A stretch of DNA of 64,000 bases from Nostoc sp. NMS2. GTDB lineage: Bacteria > Cyanobacteriota > Cyanobacteriia > Cyanobacteriales > Nostocaceae. The DNA is taken from positions 116,386 through 180,385 of the forward strand of contig NZ_JABXKH010000135.1 in the NCBI RefSeq assembly GCF_017115105.1, given 5' to 3'. The notes below the pieces were generated by a model that was not told where the DNA came from, did no database searches, and saw nothing but the letters and a program-made list of their open reading frames with translations. Shown piece by piece: positions 52,913 to 62,390 of this stretch. The translations under genes were made by a program, and so were the position numbers. Each line of letters starts with the position of its first letter. The first letter of the stretch is position 1.

Positions 52913-53101
52913 ATGACCCAAGTAATTGTCGGTGACAATGAACACATTGAATCAGCCTTACGACGATTTAAGCGAGAAGTTTCCAAGGCTGGAATTTTTC
53001 CAGACATGAGAAAGCATCGTCATTTTGAAACACCCTTAGAAAAACGCAAGCGCAAAGAAGTCGCCAAGCACAGACAGAGTAAGAGAAGTTTTCGTAATTA
53101 A
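52913..53101 (+). CDS. rpsU: Small ribosomal subunit protein bS21
   Basis: 62 residues, complete. Typical S21: TQVIVGDNEHIESALRRFKR, then REVSKAGIFPDMRKHRHFET and a basic tail (KRKRKEVAKHRQSKRSFRN). It binds 16S rRNA at the 30S platform and helps initiation. ATG 52913 follows AGGAGAAGTA, a good ribosome site. It is 109 bp after the RRM gene, an arrangement conserved in cyanobacteria. Confidence 0.95.
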   Translation: MTQVIVGDNEHIESALRRFKREVSKAGIFPDMRKHRHFETPLEKRKRKEVAKHRQSKRSFRN

Positions 53102-53192
53102 GGGCTGACATACAAAGCAGAATTCAGGAGCGGAGCCGGAGACGCTCCGCCTCCGGTCAGAATTCAGGAGTCAAACAATTTTGGATTTTAGA

Positions 53193-53264
53193 TACTTCGA
53201 CTTACCTCGGCTTCGCCCTTCGGCTACGCTCAGGACAGGCTCGGCACAAGTCGCTCAGTACAAG
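53193..53264. repeat. 72-bp repeat, left arm of a perfect inverted pair
   Basis: This 72-bp sequence starts TACTTCGACTTACCTCGG and ends CGCTCAGTACAAG. Its exact inverse complement lies at 56505-56576 with 72 of 72 bases the same. It includes CTTCGCCCTTCGGCTACG. The two arms flank the zinc-ribbon kinase and the pentapeptide gene. Confidence 0.85.
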
Positions 53265-53375
53265 TTTGCGATTTTGGATTGACCCCGCGCCACTTGCGGT
53301 ACGGGGCATTATGATTTTCAATTTGGGATGAGAGGATTTGTTTCACTTAACTTCGGGTGGGGCATGAACCGAAAT

Positions 53376-53422
53376 AATCTAAAATCTAAAATCTAAAATC
53401 TAAAATCTAAAATCTAAAATTC
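53376..53422. repeat. (TAAAATC)n heptamer array
   Basis: Six to seven perfect head-to-tail units of TCTAAAA/TAAAATC in a row, as also seen at 31085-31120. No coding potential. Confidence 0.75.
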
Positions 53423-53508
53423 TTAGTCAAACAGGTTTTATACCTTGCTTTGAGATTTAGCTTTTGTACTTCACCTTCGTTGAAATCTGCTGTAAATATA
53501 AACGAATG

Positions 53509-53535
53509 CCCTCATAGATTCTATGAGGGTTTTCC
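53509..53535 (+). terminator. CCCTCATAG hairpin with T-run
   Basis: CCCTCATAG pairs with CTATGAGGG around a few bases and is followed by TTTTCCTTTT. It lies 75 bp upstream of the zinc-ribbon kinase gene and could end a transcript coming from rpsU or an unseen RNA. Confidence 0.55.
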
Positions 53536-53606
53536 TTTTGCCTATTTAAAAATCAGGAAACCTCAAGAAACGCTAAAATCAACTCAGCCTTTGTATTGTA
53601 GCGGTT

Positions 53607-55367
53607 GTGTCCCACATCACTCAGAGTGCGGTTCACTGCATAAATCCTGATTGTCAACGTCCTTATCCCCAACCTTGGGGCAACAAATTTTGCAACAGCT
53701 GTGGCGCTCCGCTAGAGTTGTTAGACCGCTATGTTCCACTTCAGCCATTAGGATCGGGAGGATTTGCTCAAATTTACACGGTTTGGGATGAAAAAACTCA
53801 AACAGAGAAAGTGCTGAAAGTGTTGGTAGAAGATTCACCAAAGGCACTGGAATTATTTACCCAAGAGGCGGCAGTTTTATCTAGTTTGCAGCATCCAGGT
53901 GTCCCCGCAGTCGATACCGAAGGGTATTTTCAGGTACAACTGTTTAACCCCAAGCAGCACCAACTACCTTGTCTGGTAATGGAAAAAATCAATGGACGGA
54001 CTTTAGAGGAGATATTAAAAAAGTTTCCTCAAGGGTGTCCAGAGAAGTTGGTTGTAAACTGGTTTGCCCAAGCTGTAGAGATTTTACAAGAATTACACAA
54101 ACGTCAGATTATTCACCGGGATATTAAACCTTCTAATTTAATGCTGGGTACATCTTCGCCCACTGTCAGCCTACCTCAAGGGCAAATAGAAGGCGATCGC
54201 CTGGTACTAATTGATTTTGGTGGGGCAAAGCAATTTAGCCCCTCTAAGCTGCGTTCTCAGTCTAGTTCCACCCGATTATTTTCTTCTGGTTATAGTCCAC
54301 CAGAACAAGTAAGTGGAAGTATTGTCGGGCCAAGTGCCGATTTTTATGCCCTTGGTCGAACGGTAATTGAACTGCTAACAGGTAAATACCCGCTAGAGTT
54401 GGAAGATCAACAAACTGGGAAATTGCGCTGGCGTACTGTGGTGAATGTCAACCCGCAACTAGCAGATTTACTGGATGAAATGGTGCAAGAGGATGTGCGA
54501 TCGCGTCCAGCAAATGCAGCTATGATTCAAAAACGCTTGGCAAAGATTTCTCAACCATTACCGCCACCAGGATTATTTGCCCAAGTACGCGACAAGGTTA
54601 AGCAAGCCTCAACGCAAGTTTCCCAGAGATTTACACTGCTAATCCAAGCTATTGAACAAGTTTTAGCTAACTTTAGCCAAGCTGTAACTAAAACCGTTAT
54701 TTTTATCACTCAGACAATCATCAAAATTTTCCAAGCTTGTTTGGCGACGATTTGGGCGATGATTTTGGCTTATGTTGGCGCTTGTTTTGGTGCGATCGCT
54801 GGTTTTATTTTGGCATATCACACCAGCTTGGGGCGTTGGATTGTGGAATTTATTTCGAGTCAGCTAAACCAATTAGTCCCAAATACTCAAACCGTCTTTG
54901 GGGCGGATATTTTGGTATTCATCGCCGCAGGCTGGGGAACCGCTTGGGGACTGACAGTATCCGGGTGTTTTGGTCAACGGCGGCGCTTTTTAGTAGCATC
55001 GCTGATGGGCATGATTAGCTATGGTTTTGGCTGGTTCATTTTGCAATTAATCACACCAAAAGATAGTGGCGAGGGCTTAGTGGCAGTGATTTTAGTAGCA
55101 GCTTGCCTACTCACCTTGAGCTTAGGTCTTCGCAGCCATCACATAGTGTACGCCGTGTTAGCTGCCTTTGGTAGTGCGATCGCCTACGCATTTTTGATTC
55201 TTTTCAGGTTAGCACCACCCATCTTCCAATTTACTAGTCAACCAGCCTGGTCAGAGTTACAGTTACCTCTGATTTTTTTTGGTTCTCTAGGCTTCTTTAT
55301 CAGCTTCTGGTTAGGAGTGAGTTATTACCTAATTGTCCCTGGATTGCGCTTTTTAGGATGGCGTTAA
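53607..55367 (+). CDS. Zinc-ribbon serine/threonine protein kinase with membrane C-terminus
   Basis: 586 residues from GTG 53607. The N-terminus is a zinc ribbon with C11, C16, C29 and C32 (CINPDC and CNSCG). The kinase domain has LGSGGFAQIY (48-57), HRDIKPSN (about 170), IDFGGAKQF (about 200) and FSSGYSPPEQ. The last 210 residues hold about five membrane segments (375-585). The order zinc ribbon, kinase, membrane domain is a known cyanobacterial type. Substrates are unknown. It is flanked by the 72-bp inverted repeat pair. Confidence 0.9.
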   Translation: MSHITQSAVHCINPDCQRPYPQPWGNKFCNSCGAPLELLDRYVPLQPLGSGGFAQIYTVWDEKTQTEKVLKVLVEDSPKALELFTQEAAVLSSLQHPGVPAVDTEGYFQVQLFNPKQHQLPCLVMEKINGRTLEEILKKFPQGCPEKLVVNWFAQAVEILQELHKRQIIHRDIKPSNLMLGTSSPTVSLPQGQIEGDRLVLIDFGGAKQFSPSKLRSQSSSTRLFSSGYSPPEQVSGSIVGPSADFYALGRTVIELLTGKYPLELEDQQTGKLRWRTVVNVNPQLADLLDEMVQEDVRSRPANAAMIQKRLAKISQPLPPPGLFAQVRDKVKQASTQVSQRFTLLIQAIEQVLANFSQAVTKTVIFITQTIIKIFQACLATIWAMILAYVGACFGAIAGFILAYHTSLGRWIVEFISSQLNQLVPNTQTVFGADILVFIAAGWGTAWGLTVSGCFGQRRRFLVASLMGMISYGFGWFILQLITPKDSGEGLVAVILVAACLLTLSLGLRSHHIVYAVLAAFGSAIAYAFLILFRLAPPIFQFTSQPAWSELQLPLIFFGSLGFFISFWLGVSYYLIVPGLRFLGWR

Positions 55368-55370
55368 AAT

Positions 55371-55647
55371 AATTCGTAATACCTCGACTTCGCTCGGCAC
55401 AAGTTCGTAATTCGTAATTCGTAATTAAAGACAGTTATGTAAAGGGATTTAGACTGCGACTGAAACAAAGACCGCCTAGAGACTAATACGCTTGGGATAA
55501 GGCTTTTTTCTCCTTTTCCTCAAAAATAGCCTGCCTCAAAAGATAAATTCCCTTAACTGACCTTATTAACCTATAGATGAAGGGGGATTAGACCCCAAAA
55601 TTACGAATTACGAACTTGTGCCGAGCGAAGTCGAGGTATTACGAATT
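55371..55647. repeat. 49-bp perfect inverted repeat pair, 180 bp apart
   Basis: 55371-55419 (AATTCGTAATACCTCGACTT start) is the exact inverse of 55599-55647. Each arm has a TTCGTAATTCG heptamer array and a CTTCGCTCGGCACAAG core. The DNA between (55427-55598) has no ORF. This is a composite repeat, partly the same family as at 50780. Confidence 0.8.
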
Positions 55648-55667
55648 AATCAAGTGCCCAAAAACAA

Positions 55668-55706
55668 GATCCCCCTAGTCGTATTTTTCATCGAGCTAGG
55701 GGGATC
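55668..55706. terminator. Hairpin GATCCCCCTAG/CTAGGGGGATC
   Basis: An 11-bp perfect stem with a 17-base loop, in which TCG and CGA can extend the stem. There is no T-run on either side, so it may be a bidirectional transcription stop or a processing site rather than a classical terminator. Confidence 0.45.
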
Positions 55707-55925
55707 ACATATATGGTAGTCTATAAGAGGTTCGGTATAGTTCCTTACGAATCGATTGTATAGCCTATATTTCAGTTTGAGTAGTCTTACCATTAGAATT
55801 TATAGTATTTTTACAGCTTCTTAATGAATGCTTCATCCCTGTTCTTCCCTAGAGAAGCGGTATATGTAAGTATGACAGTAGGCAATGTGCGTAAGCTGTC
55901 ATTTTTGTGGATATCTGTAAAAAAT

Positions 55926-56489
55926 ATGAAATTTAAGATTGTTGCTACCGTCGCTCTATTAGCTTGTTTTGGGTTTGCAGAGCAAGCTCTGGCGTTAAAT
56001 CAACTAGATTTAGATCAGTTGAAGGCAGCAAATGCCTGTCCCCGGTGTAATTTGAGTGGTGCTGACCTAACTAAACTGAATCTGACTGGAGCAAATTTGC
56101 GAGGGGCTGACTTGAGCGGCGCTACATTGTCTCAAGCTAATCTCACAAATGCCGATCTCACCGGTGCAAATTTAGAAGGTGCGATTCTAAATTCGGCGAA
56201 TCTCATCGGTGCTTCCTTAACCGGAGCAAATTTGAAATCAGCATCTCTAGAAAACGCCGACTTATCTTATGCCGGTTTCATTAGCGCCAATTTGGAAGCA
56301 GCAAACTTAAAAGATGCTAAATTGCAGTTTACCAATTTTCGGGGGGCTAACTTCCGACTAACAACTATGGCCAATGGTGTCGTCACCTCTGATAAGCCTT
56401 ATGGCTGGTCGTTAGAGCGTCAAAAGACCAAAGAATGTAACGAGTTCAAACCCGAAAATACTCCAGGCACAACCTGTTATTCAAAGTGA
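55926..56489 (+). CDS. Exported pentapeptide repeat protein
   Basis: About 187 residues from ATG 55926 (MKFKIVATVALLACFGFAEQ), chosen because it opens a clear signal peptide; an in-frame upstream ATG at 55824 would put 34 extra residues before it. The mature part has about 20 A(D/N)LXX pentapeptides (LSGADLTKLNLTGANLRGAD and onwards), a right-handed beta-helix, then a C-terminal tail with C at both ends (CNEFKPENTPGTTC). It should lie in the periplasm or thylakoid lumen. The function of such proteins is unknown. Confidence 0.88.
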   Translation: MKFKIVATVALLACFGFAEQALALNQLDLDQLKAANACPRCNLSGADLTKLNLTGANLRGADLSGATLSQANLTNADLTGANLEGAILNSANLIGASLTGANLKSASLENADLSYAGFISANLEAANLKDAKLQFTNFRGANFRLTTMANGVVTSDKPYGWSLERQKTKECNEFKPENTPGTTCYSK

Positions 56490-56504
56490 ACTGGGTATTG
56501 GGCA

Positions 56505-56576
56505 CTTGTACTGAGCGACTTGTGCCGAGCCTGTCCTGAGCGTAGCCGAAGGGCGAAGCCGAGGTAAGTCGAAGTA
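56505..56576. repeat. 72-bp repeat, right arm of a perfect inverted pair
   Basis: Exact inverse of 53193-53264. Followed by a GAGGCAGAGG and CTCCCTGCTCCCTGC array (56590-56690). The arms are 3.24 kb apart. Identity over 72 bp is enough for homologous recombination, so the segment between could invert. Confidence 0.85.
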
Positions 56577-56760
56577 TTGGGCATTGGGCACAAGAGGCAG
56601 AGGTGCAGAGGAGCAGAGGGGCAGAGGGGAAAAACTAACTGCAACTTCTCCCTGCTCCCTGCTCCCTGCTCCCCTGCCTCCTTCACCTTGTATAGCAAAA
56701 GCATTTTGTTTGTTAACAGTTCTTTATCATGGGAAAAAAGCTTGTAGATTAATTGAATCG

Positions 56761-57945
56761 ATGCTTACCCATATTAAAGATTTAGCAGCAAAACTAGCGC
56801 CTCGCTTGATTGAAATTCGCCGCCACATCCACTCTCACCCAGAACTCAGTGGTCAGGAGTACCAAACAGCAGCCTTCGTAGCTGGTGTTTTGTCTTCCAG
56901 TGGTCTACACGTACAAGAGGGAGTTGGCAAAACGGGCGTAGTTGGAGAACTCCAAGGCACTGGTCAAAATGACCGTTTATTGGCAATTCGCACCGATATG
57001 GATGCCTTGCCAATTCAAGAAGGGACAAATTTAGAATACGCCTCTCGTGCAGAGGGTGTTATGCACGCTTGTGGTCACGATGTCCATACCACGGTGGGGT
57101 TAGGAACAGCAATGGTGCTGTCCCAAATGGCAGAGGAGTTGGGTGGAAAAGTGCGGTTTTTATTTCAACCAGCTGAGGAAATTGCTCAAGGCGCAAGCTG
57201 GATGGTGAAAGATGGGGCGATGGAAAATGTCTCGGCTGTATTAGGGATTCATGTTTTTCCTTCTATACCCGCAGGATCTATTGGCGTGCGTTACGGGGCA
57301 TTGACAGCCGCCGCAGATGATTTAGAAATTATAATTATGGGAGAATCTGGACATGGGGCGCGTCCTCATGAGGCCATTGATGCAATTTGGATTGCTTGCC
57401 AAGTCATTACTGCATTGCAACAAGCCATCAGCCGGACACAAAATCCTTTGCGTCCTGTAGTATTGAGTATCGGGAAAATTAATGGTGGCAGAGCGCCAAA
57501 TATAATTGCGGATAAAGTACAGTTGTTGGGAACAGTGCGATCGCTCCATCCCGAAACTCGGGCCCATCTCCCTAACTGGATTGAAAATATTGTATCTAAT
57601 GTTTGCCAGACCTACGGAGCAAACTATCAAGTCAATTATCGTCAGGGTGTACCCAGTGTCCAGAATGATTATACCCTAACGCAATTGTTACAATCAGCCG
57701 CAGAAGAAGCTTGGAGTAGCGATCGCGTTCAAGTTTTACCTGAACCTTCTCTTGGTGCTGAAGATTTTTCTATGTATTTGGAACACGCCCCTGGTTCTAT
57801 GTTTCGCTTGGGTGTAGGCTACAAAGAAAGAATCATTAACCACCCATTACACCATCCCCAATTTGAAGTTGATGAATCTGCCATTATCACCGGGGTTGTA
57901 ACTATGGCTTATGCCGCTTATAAATACTGTCAGCAAAATGTTTAA
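56761..57945 (+). CDS. M20 family amidohydrolase/metallopeptidase
   Basis: 394 residues from ATG 56761 (MLTHIKDLAAKLAPRLIEIR), which gives the normal length; the frame is open upstream through repeats but that is not coding. RRHIHSHPELSGQE, the metal-binding RTDMDALPI and HACGHDVHTT (about 100), FQPAEE and GAEDFSMY are family motifs. It hydrolyses N-acyl amino acids or amino acid-conjugated molecules (IAA-amino acid hydrolase/hippuricase subgroup). Cytoplasmic. A strong terminator follows. Confidence 0.92.
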   Translation: MLTHIKDLAAKLAPRLIEIRRHIHSHPELSGQEYQTAAFVAGVLSSSGLHVQEGVGKTGVVGELQGTGQNDRLLAIRTDMDALPIQEGTNLEYASRAEGVMHACGHDVHTTVGLGTAMVLSQMAEELGGKVRFLFQPAEEIAQGASWMVKDGAMENVSAVLGIHVFPSIPAGSIGVRYGALTAAADDLEIIIMGESGHGARPHEAIDAIWIACQVITALQQAISRTQNPLRPVVLSIGKINGGRAPNIIADKVQLLGTVRSLHPETRAHLPNWIENIVSNVCQTYGANYQVNYRQGVPSVQNDYTLTQLLQSAAEEAWSSDRVQVLPEPSLGAEDFSMYLEHAPGSMFRLGVGYKERIINHPLHHPQFEVDESAIITGVVTMAYAAYKYCQQNV

Positions 57946-57946
57946 A

Positions 57947-57984
57947 CAAAAACTCCCAGCGCTTATGTGCTGGGAGTTTTTGTT
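57947..57984. terminator. Bidirectional terminator between the M20 and hemerythrin genes
   Basis: ACTCCCAGC (57952-57960), loop of 8 and GCTGGGAGT (57969-57977), with AAAAA before and TTTTTGTTT after. The genes on both sides converge on it, so it can stop transcription in both directions. Confidence 0.85.
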
Positions 57985-58026
57985 TAACTAAACTTTTTTA
58001 GCGGATATAGAAAGCCCGAAAACATT

Positions 58027-59097
58027 CTATAGATTCGCTTCTTTAACAACACCTAGCTTTTGCTGAATTCGGGTCTTAGCAGCTTTGAATTCAGTAGCCA
58101 GTTGCTCACTTTGTTCAGTGCTTAGGTTGTTGCGAATGGCAGCAAACATTGTGCTTTCTTCTTGACGAATATGATCGCCAAGAGCATCCATCAGCTGTTT
58201 GACTTTCTCTTTAAATTGGGGTGAAGATGGGCTAAGAGTCTTAATTTCCTCTAACGCCTGCTTTGCATGAGCTTGCTCATCAAACAGTTCTTGGGTGTTA
58301 TCTTGACCGTAGAAAGGACGTACTCTTGGATAGACTACTTCCTCTTCAGCTTCCGCGTGAGCAGTTAGATCCTTATAAATTTGACCGAAGTACTCTTGGA
58401 TCTTCTGGGGATTGTTGCTTTGCAGCAATTCTGTGAACAGGGTATTTACCTTGTTGTGATCGAGGCGGATGGCATCTTGAATATTCAGATCCTTTTTGTC
58501 GCTGCTTTGGGTAACAGCACTACCTACTACACCACTGACTGCGGCCATAGCGTCTTGAACACGTGCCCAAATTCCTTGATCTGCATCTTGTCCAGTGAGT
58601 TCGCGCACGCCCAGAATTTCTAAAATACCTTTGAGTTGTTCTTGGTGAGCGCGGTTCTCAAAGTTAATGGTATTTAAAGGTGCGATCGCTAGCAACACAT
58701 CAGCACCAACTTTTTGAGCAGCTTTGTGAACTATCAAGCCACTCATTACTAGTTGATGTTTCAGCAATTCATGCTGAGATACTTTTTCATACAGGCTCAA
58801 CTCAGAACCTTTGAACAATTCGCGGGCTTTTTCAATGAATTGTGTAACAGTTTTTTTGGGTTCAGCCTGAATGCCATACTGACCAATTACAGTTTCTAGA
58901 ATACCAAGGTTTTTTTCATCATCTTTAATGAAATTTCGGATGCGATCGGCAATTTCGGCATCAAGTCCTTCTTTCAAAAGCGATTGCTCATTTTCGATGA
59001 CCAACTGTTGGAGTGCTTTAAGACTTGCCAATTTTACAGCAATAGCATTACGCTTCGTATCATCTAAAGTAGCTACCATCGGTGTTATCCTCGGCAA
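58027..59097 (-). CDS. Hemerythrin HHE domain protein
   Basis: 356 residues. The C-terminal part (about 205-330) is a hemerythrin-like domain with IRLDHNKVNTLFTELL, HAEAEEEVVYP, EQAHAKQALEEI and LGDHIRQEESTMF, the histidines and glutamates that bind a diiron centre. The first 200 residues are a helical bundle with ferritin-like character (LLKHQLVMSGLIVHKAAQKV). Such proteins in cyanobacteria are linked to oxygen, iron or stress handling; the role here is unproven. The start ATG 59097 is within a 515-bp gap. Confidence 0.88.
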   Translation of the reverse strand: MPRITPMVATLDDTKRNAIAVKLASLKALQQLVIENEQSLLKEGLDAEIADRIRNFIKDDEKNLGILETVIGQYGIQAEPKKTVTQFIEKARELFKGSELSLYEKVSQHELLKHQLVMSGLIVHKAAQKVGADVLLAIAPLNTINFENRAHQEQLKGILEILGVRELTGQDADQGIWARVQDAMAAVSGVVGSAVTQSSDKKDLNIQDAIRLDHNKVNTLFTELLQSNNPQKIQEYFGQIYKDLTAHAEAEEEVVYPRVRPFYGQDNTQELFDEQAHAKQALEEIKTLSPSSPQFKEKVKQLMDALGDHIRQEESTMFAAIRNNLSTEQSEQLATEFKAAKTRIQQKLGVVKEANL

Positions 59098-59613
59098 AGT
59101 GTTCGTAGTTATTACTGATATAACCTTGACACACAGGTTAGGGGAATTCCCTCTTTCTTTTGAGCGATCGCTCTCACAACTCTGGGTAGAGAAACAAAAC
59201 TTTTCGTTACATTTTCTGTTTTTATACTTTTAGATAGATAATTTTAAATATGTATTCTATCTCTAGACTGATAAAAGGCTGGTTAACTATTTTAGCTATT
59301 TTTAGTGATCGCTTACAATTACTATTCTAGTTTAAATATATTAATATAGTACATTCTTACTATTAAAAATCAATCTACTACAGCACAGCGTAAATCTAAC
59401 TACCATCTCAATATTTCCGAACCCCTCTTACGGTGATGTGTACTCAGGCGATCGCAACGCAGCCTTGACAAACCTCACCGCAATTGTGACGATTACGCTA
59501 GAATTATTAAAGGTTCTTTACAGAGTTTTGCTAATCATACCTAATTCTGTTAAAAAAGCCTAGCATTCAAATGTAAATCTAAAAACCCCCTCTAGAGTTC
59601 ACCAAAAGCTTCT
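59098..59613. other. 515-bp divergent intergenic region
   Basis: Between the hemerythrin and typA genes. It contains a single copy of the CTACAGCACAGCGTAAATC repeat (59388 onwards, with CCCCTCTTACGGTGATGTG) related to the pair at 50724, and a HIP1-like site. Otherwise nothing I can name; the promoters of both genes lie here. Confidence 0.5.
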
Positions 59614-61404
59614 ATGACGCTCCCAATTCGCAACGTCGCCATTATCGCCCACGTTGACCACGGCAAAACCACGCTGGTTGACGCACTCCTCAAACAATCC
59701 GGCATTTTCCGCGAAGGCGAAGACGTTCCGGATTGCGTTATGGACTCCAACGCCCTAGAACGGGAACGGGGTATCACTATCCTGTCTAAAAATACAGCCG
59801 TTCGCTACAAAGAAACACTAATCAATATTGTTGACACTCCTGGACACGCTGACTTTGGTGGCGAAGTTGAACGCGTACTCGGCATGGTTGATGGATGTCT
59901 TCTGATTGTCGATGCCAATGAAGGCCCCATGCCCCAAACCCGCTTTGTTCTGAAAAAAGCTTTAGAAAAAGGGCTGCGCCCTATCGTTATTATCAACAAA
60001 ATTGATCGTGGACAAACTGACCCCCACGTTGCTGTAGATAAAGTTTTGGATCTGTTCTTGGAATTAGGAGCAGATGAAGACCAGTGTGATTTTACCTATC
60101 TGTTTGCCTCCGGTATGGCAGGTTTTGCTAAGGAAAGCTTGGAAGCAGAATCGGTAGATATGCAACCCCTGTTTAATGCGATTCTGCAACACGTTCCACC
60201 ACCAGTCGGTGACAGCAATAAGCCTCTGCAATTGCAAGTTACAACCCTAGATTATTCTGAATATCTGGGACGGATTGTGATTGGCAGAATTCACAACGGT
60301 ACTATCCGCTCAGGACAACAAGCAGCTTTAGTAACAGAAGATGGCACTATTGTCAAGGGTAAAATTACTAAGTTGATGGGCTTTGATGGACTGAAGCGGG
60401 TAGACATGGAAGAAGCAACCGCAGGTTATATTGTCGCGGTGGCTGGTTTCGCTGATGCTTATATTGGGGAAACGATTACTGACCCCAATGAACCGCAAGC
60501 TTTACCACTAATTAAAGTGGATGAACCAACCTTGCAAATGGCCTTCTGGGTGAATGATTCGCCCTTTGCTGGTCAAGAAGGCAAATTGGTGACATCAAGA
60601 CAAATACGCGATCGCCTTTTCCGCGAATTAGAAACCAACGTGGCTTTGCGGGTCGAAGAAACCGATTCTCCCGATAAATTCCTAGTTTCCGGTCGTGGTG
60701 AGTTACACCTGGGTATCTTAATTGAAACCATGCGTCGGGAAGGCTTCGAGTTTCAGGTATCTCAGCCACAGGTAATTTACCGCGAAATCAATGGTCAACC
60801 TTGCGAACCTTTTGAACTCTTGGTATTAGACATTCCTGCTGATGGTGTGGGTAGCTGCATTGAACGCCTGGGACAACGCAAAGGCGAAATGCAAGATATG
60901 CAACCAGGTAGTGGCGATCGCACCCAGTTAGAGTTTGTCATACCCGCCCGTGGATTGATTGGTTTCCGGGGTGAATTCATGCGGATGACTCGTGGCGAAG
61001 GCATCATGAACCACAGCTTCTTAGACTACCGTCAACTCAGTGGCGACATTGAAGCCCGTAACAAAGGCGTTTTAATCTCCTTTGAAGAAGGCGTTTCTAC
61101 CTTCTACGCCATGAGAAATGCCGAAGATAGAGGAGCATTCTTTATTACTCCCGGCACAAAGGTTTACAGAGGCATGATTGTCGGCGAACACAATCGTTCC
61201 CAAGATTTAGAATTGAATATCTGTAAAACCAAACAGTTAACCAACCACCGCGCTGCTGGTGGCGATGAACTAGTGCAACTGCAAGCACCAATAGATATGA
61301 GCCTAGAGCGGGCTTTGGAATACATTGGCCCCGATGAATTGGTGGAAGTTACACCCCAATCAATTCGTCTGCGGAAGATGTCGAAGAAGTTGGCAAAACG
61401 GTAA
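59614..61404 (+). CDS. typA: Translational GTPase TypA/BipA
   Basis: 596 residues, the family's length. G1 AHVDHGKTT (12-20), switch/G2 ERGITI, G3 DTPGHADF and G4 NKIDR are intact, followed by the elongation factor domains II, III and V and the TypA-specific C-terminal domain (GERGAxF..., RKMSKKLAKR end). It binds ribosomes and helps assembly and translation under cold or other stress. ATG 59614. Terminator at 61435. Confidence 0.97.
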   Translation: MTLPIRNVAIIAHVDHGKTTLVDALLKQSGIFREGEDVPDCVMDSNALERERGITILSKNTAVRYKETLINIVDTPGHADFGGEVERVLGMVDGCLLIVDANEGPMPQTRFVLKKALEKGLRPIVIINKIDRGQTDPHVAVDKVLDLFLELGADEDQCDFTYLFASGMAGFAKESLEAESVDMQPLFNAILQHVPPPVGDSNKPLQLQVTTLDYSEYLGRIVIGRIHNGTIRSGQQAALVTEDGTIVKGKITKLMGFDGLKRVDMEEATAGYIVAVAGFADAYIGETITDPNEPQALPLIKVDEPTLQMAFWVNDSPFAGQEGKLVTSRQIRDRLFRELETNVALRVEETDSPDKFLVSGRGELHLGILIETMRREGFEFQVSQPQVIYREINGQPCEPFELLVLDIPADGVGSCIERLGQRKGEMQDMQPGSGDRTQLEFVIPARGLIGFRGEFMRMTRGEGIMNHSFLDYRQLSGDIEARNKGVLISFEEGVSTFYAMRNAEDRGAFFITPGTKVYRGMIVGEHNRSQDLELNICKTKQLTNHRAAGGDELVQLQAPIDMSLERALEYIGPDELVEVTPQSIRLRKMSKKLAKR

Positions 61405-61434
61405 GTAAAGTAATAACTCGACTTTAATTGATTT

Positions 61435-61460
61435 AAAAAGCCCGTATGAGCGGGCTTTTT
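61435..61460 (+). terminator. Rho-independent terminator after typA
   Basis: AAAAAGCCCG, loop TATGAG, CGGGCTTTTT: ten perfect pairs followed by ATTTTTC, 30 bp after the typA stop. Confidence 0.9.
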
Positions 61461-61654
61461 ATTTTTCACTTAAATAAAACTTTAAGGCAGAAAATTAACT
61501 AAAAGTATGAACCGATCGCCCATTAATTTCATCACGGCACAAGCCAAGCGCGATCGCTAACCAGTAGGCATTCTTACAGAAAGCGATCGCCCTAGCCGTG
61601 TATTTAGTCAAATCTTTGAGTAACAATGAAGAGGACTGAAAAAGGATTATTCCC

Positions 61655-61915
61655 ATGACTATTCGTGAAACTGCGATCGCAAAGTTGCAGCAACTTTCTG
61701 AACCACTCTTGCAAGAAGTGACCGATTTCATTGATTTTGTGATCCAGAAACATCAAGTTAAAAATGCTGACAGTCAGCCTGATGAAACGCTTGTGGAAAA
61801 ATGGTCACAATGGTTTGAGGCTGTGGATTCCTTAGAGGTATCTCCACCTGAACCAGTCAGCAACTATCAGCAACTCCTACTCAACAAATATCGGCAACAA
61901 GGGCTAGAGCTATGA
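61655..61915 (+). CDS. DUF2281-type antitoxin (VapB-like)
   Basis: 86 residues. MTIRETAIAKLQQLSEPLLQ followed by EVTDFIDFVIQ is the DUF2281 pattern, and the C-terminal tail is proline- and tyrosine-rich. Such proteins are antitoxins to PIN-domain toxins. The following PIN gene starts within the stop codon (ATGA, 61912-61915), so the two are translationally coupled. Its toxin has an early stop. Confidence 0.85.
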   Translation: MTIRETAIAKLQQLSEPLLQEVTDFIDFVIQKHQVKNADSQPDETLVEKWSQWFEAVDSLEVSPPEPVSNYQQLLLNKYRQQGLEL

Positions 61916-62322
61916 TCCTGTGTGATGCAGGAGTCTTATTATGTTTAGTTGATCCCACTTAGCCTCAGCACAATGCTTATAAAATTGCAGTGATGCGTTT
62001 GACAAAGCCTCTCGTCACAACGTGGTCATGCCTCACAGAAGCTATGTATCTTGCCCTGCATCGTGGCGGCTGGCAAATGCAAAAACAGTTGGGGCAACTT
62101 CTTTTAGATAAACTGTTGACCGTCTATGAGGTTCAGGAAAGTGATTACAGCCGTTTGTTGGCGTTGATGGAACAATACCGCAATCGCCCAATGGATTTAG
62201 CAGATGCTACATTGGTTTTGACGGCTGAAAAGACAGGGTATCGTCAAATTCTCACCCTCGATTCTGATTTCTTGTTTTATCGAATTTGTCATCAAGACAC
62301 CTTTGAAATTATTTCAGTCTGA
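61912..62322 (+). pseudogene. PIN-domain toxin (VapC-like) with premature TAG
   Basis: Starting ATG 61912: MILCDAGVLLCLVDPT, then TAG (61960-61962), then in the same frame PQHNAYKIAVMRLTKPLVTT through EAMYLALHR, LADATLVLTAEKTG and ILTLDSDFLFYR to TGA at 62322. All acidic residues of a PIN nuclease are present on both sides of the TAG. The family usually has D-P-x-Q-P-x-H here, so CAG to TAG is the likely change. An ATG inside (61990) could only start a product without the first active-site aspartate. Confidence 0.8.
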
Positions 62323-62390
62323 AGCAATGAGTAACCAAATCACGATTCAGATGAGGTTTCGCAACGCCAGGATGTCTGTTTGAATGACCT

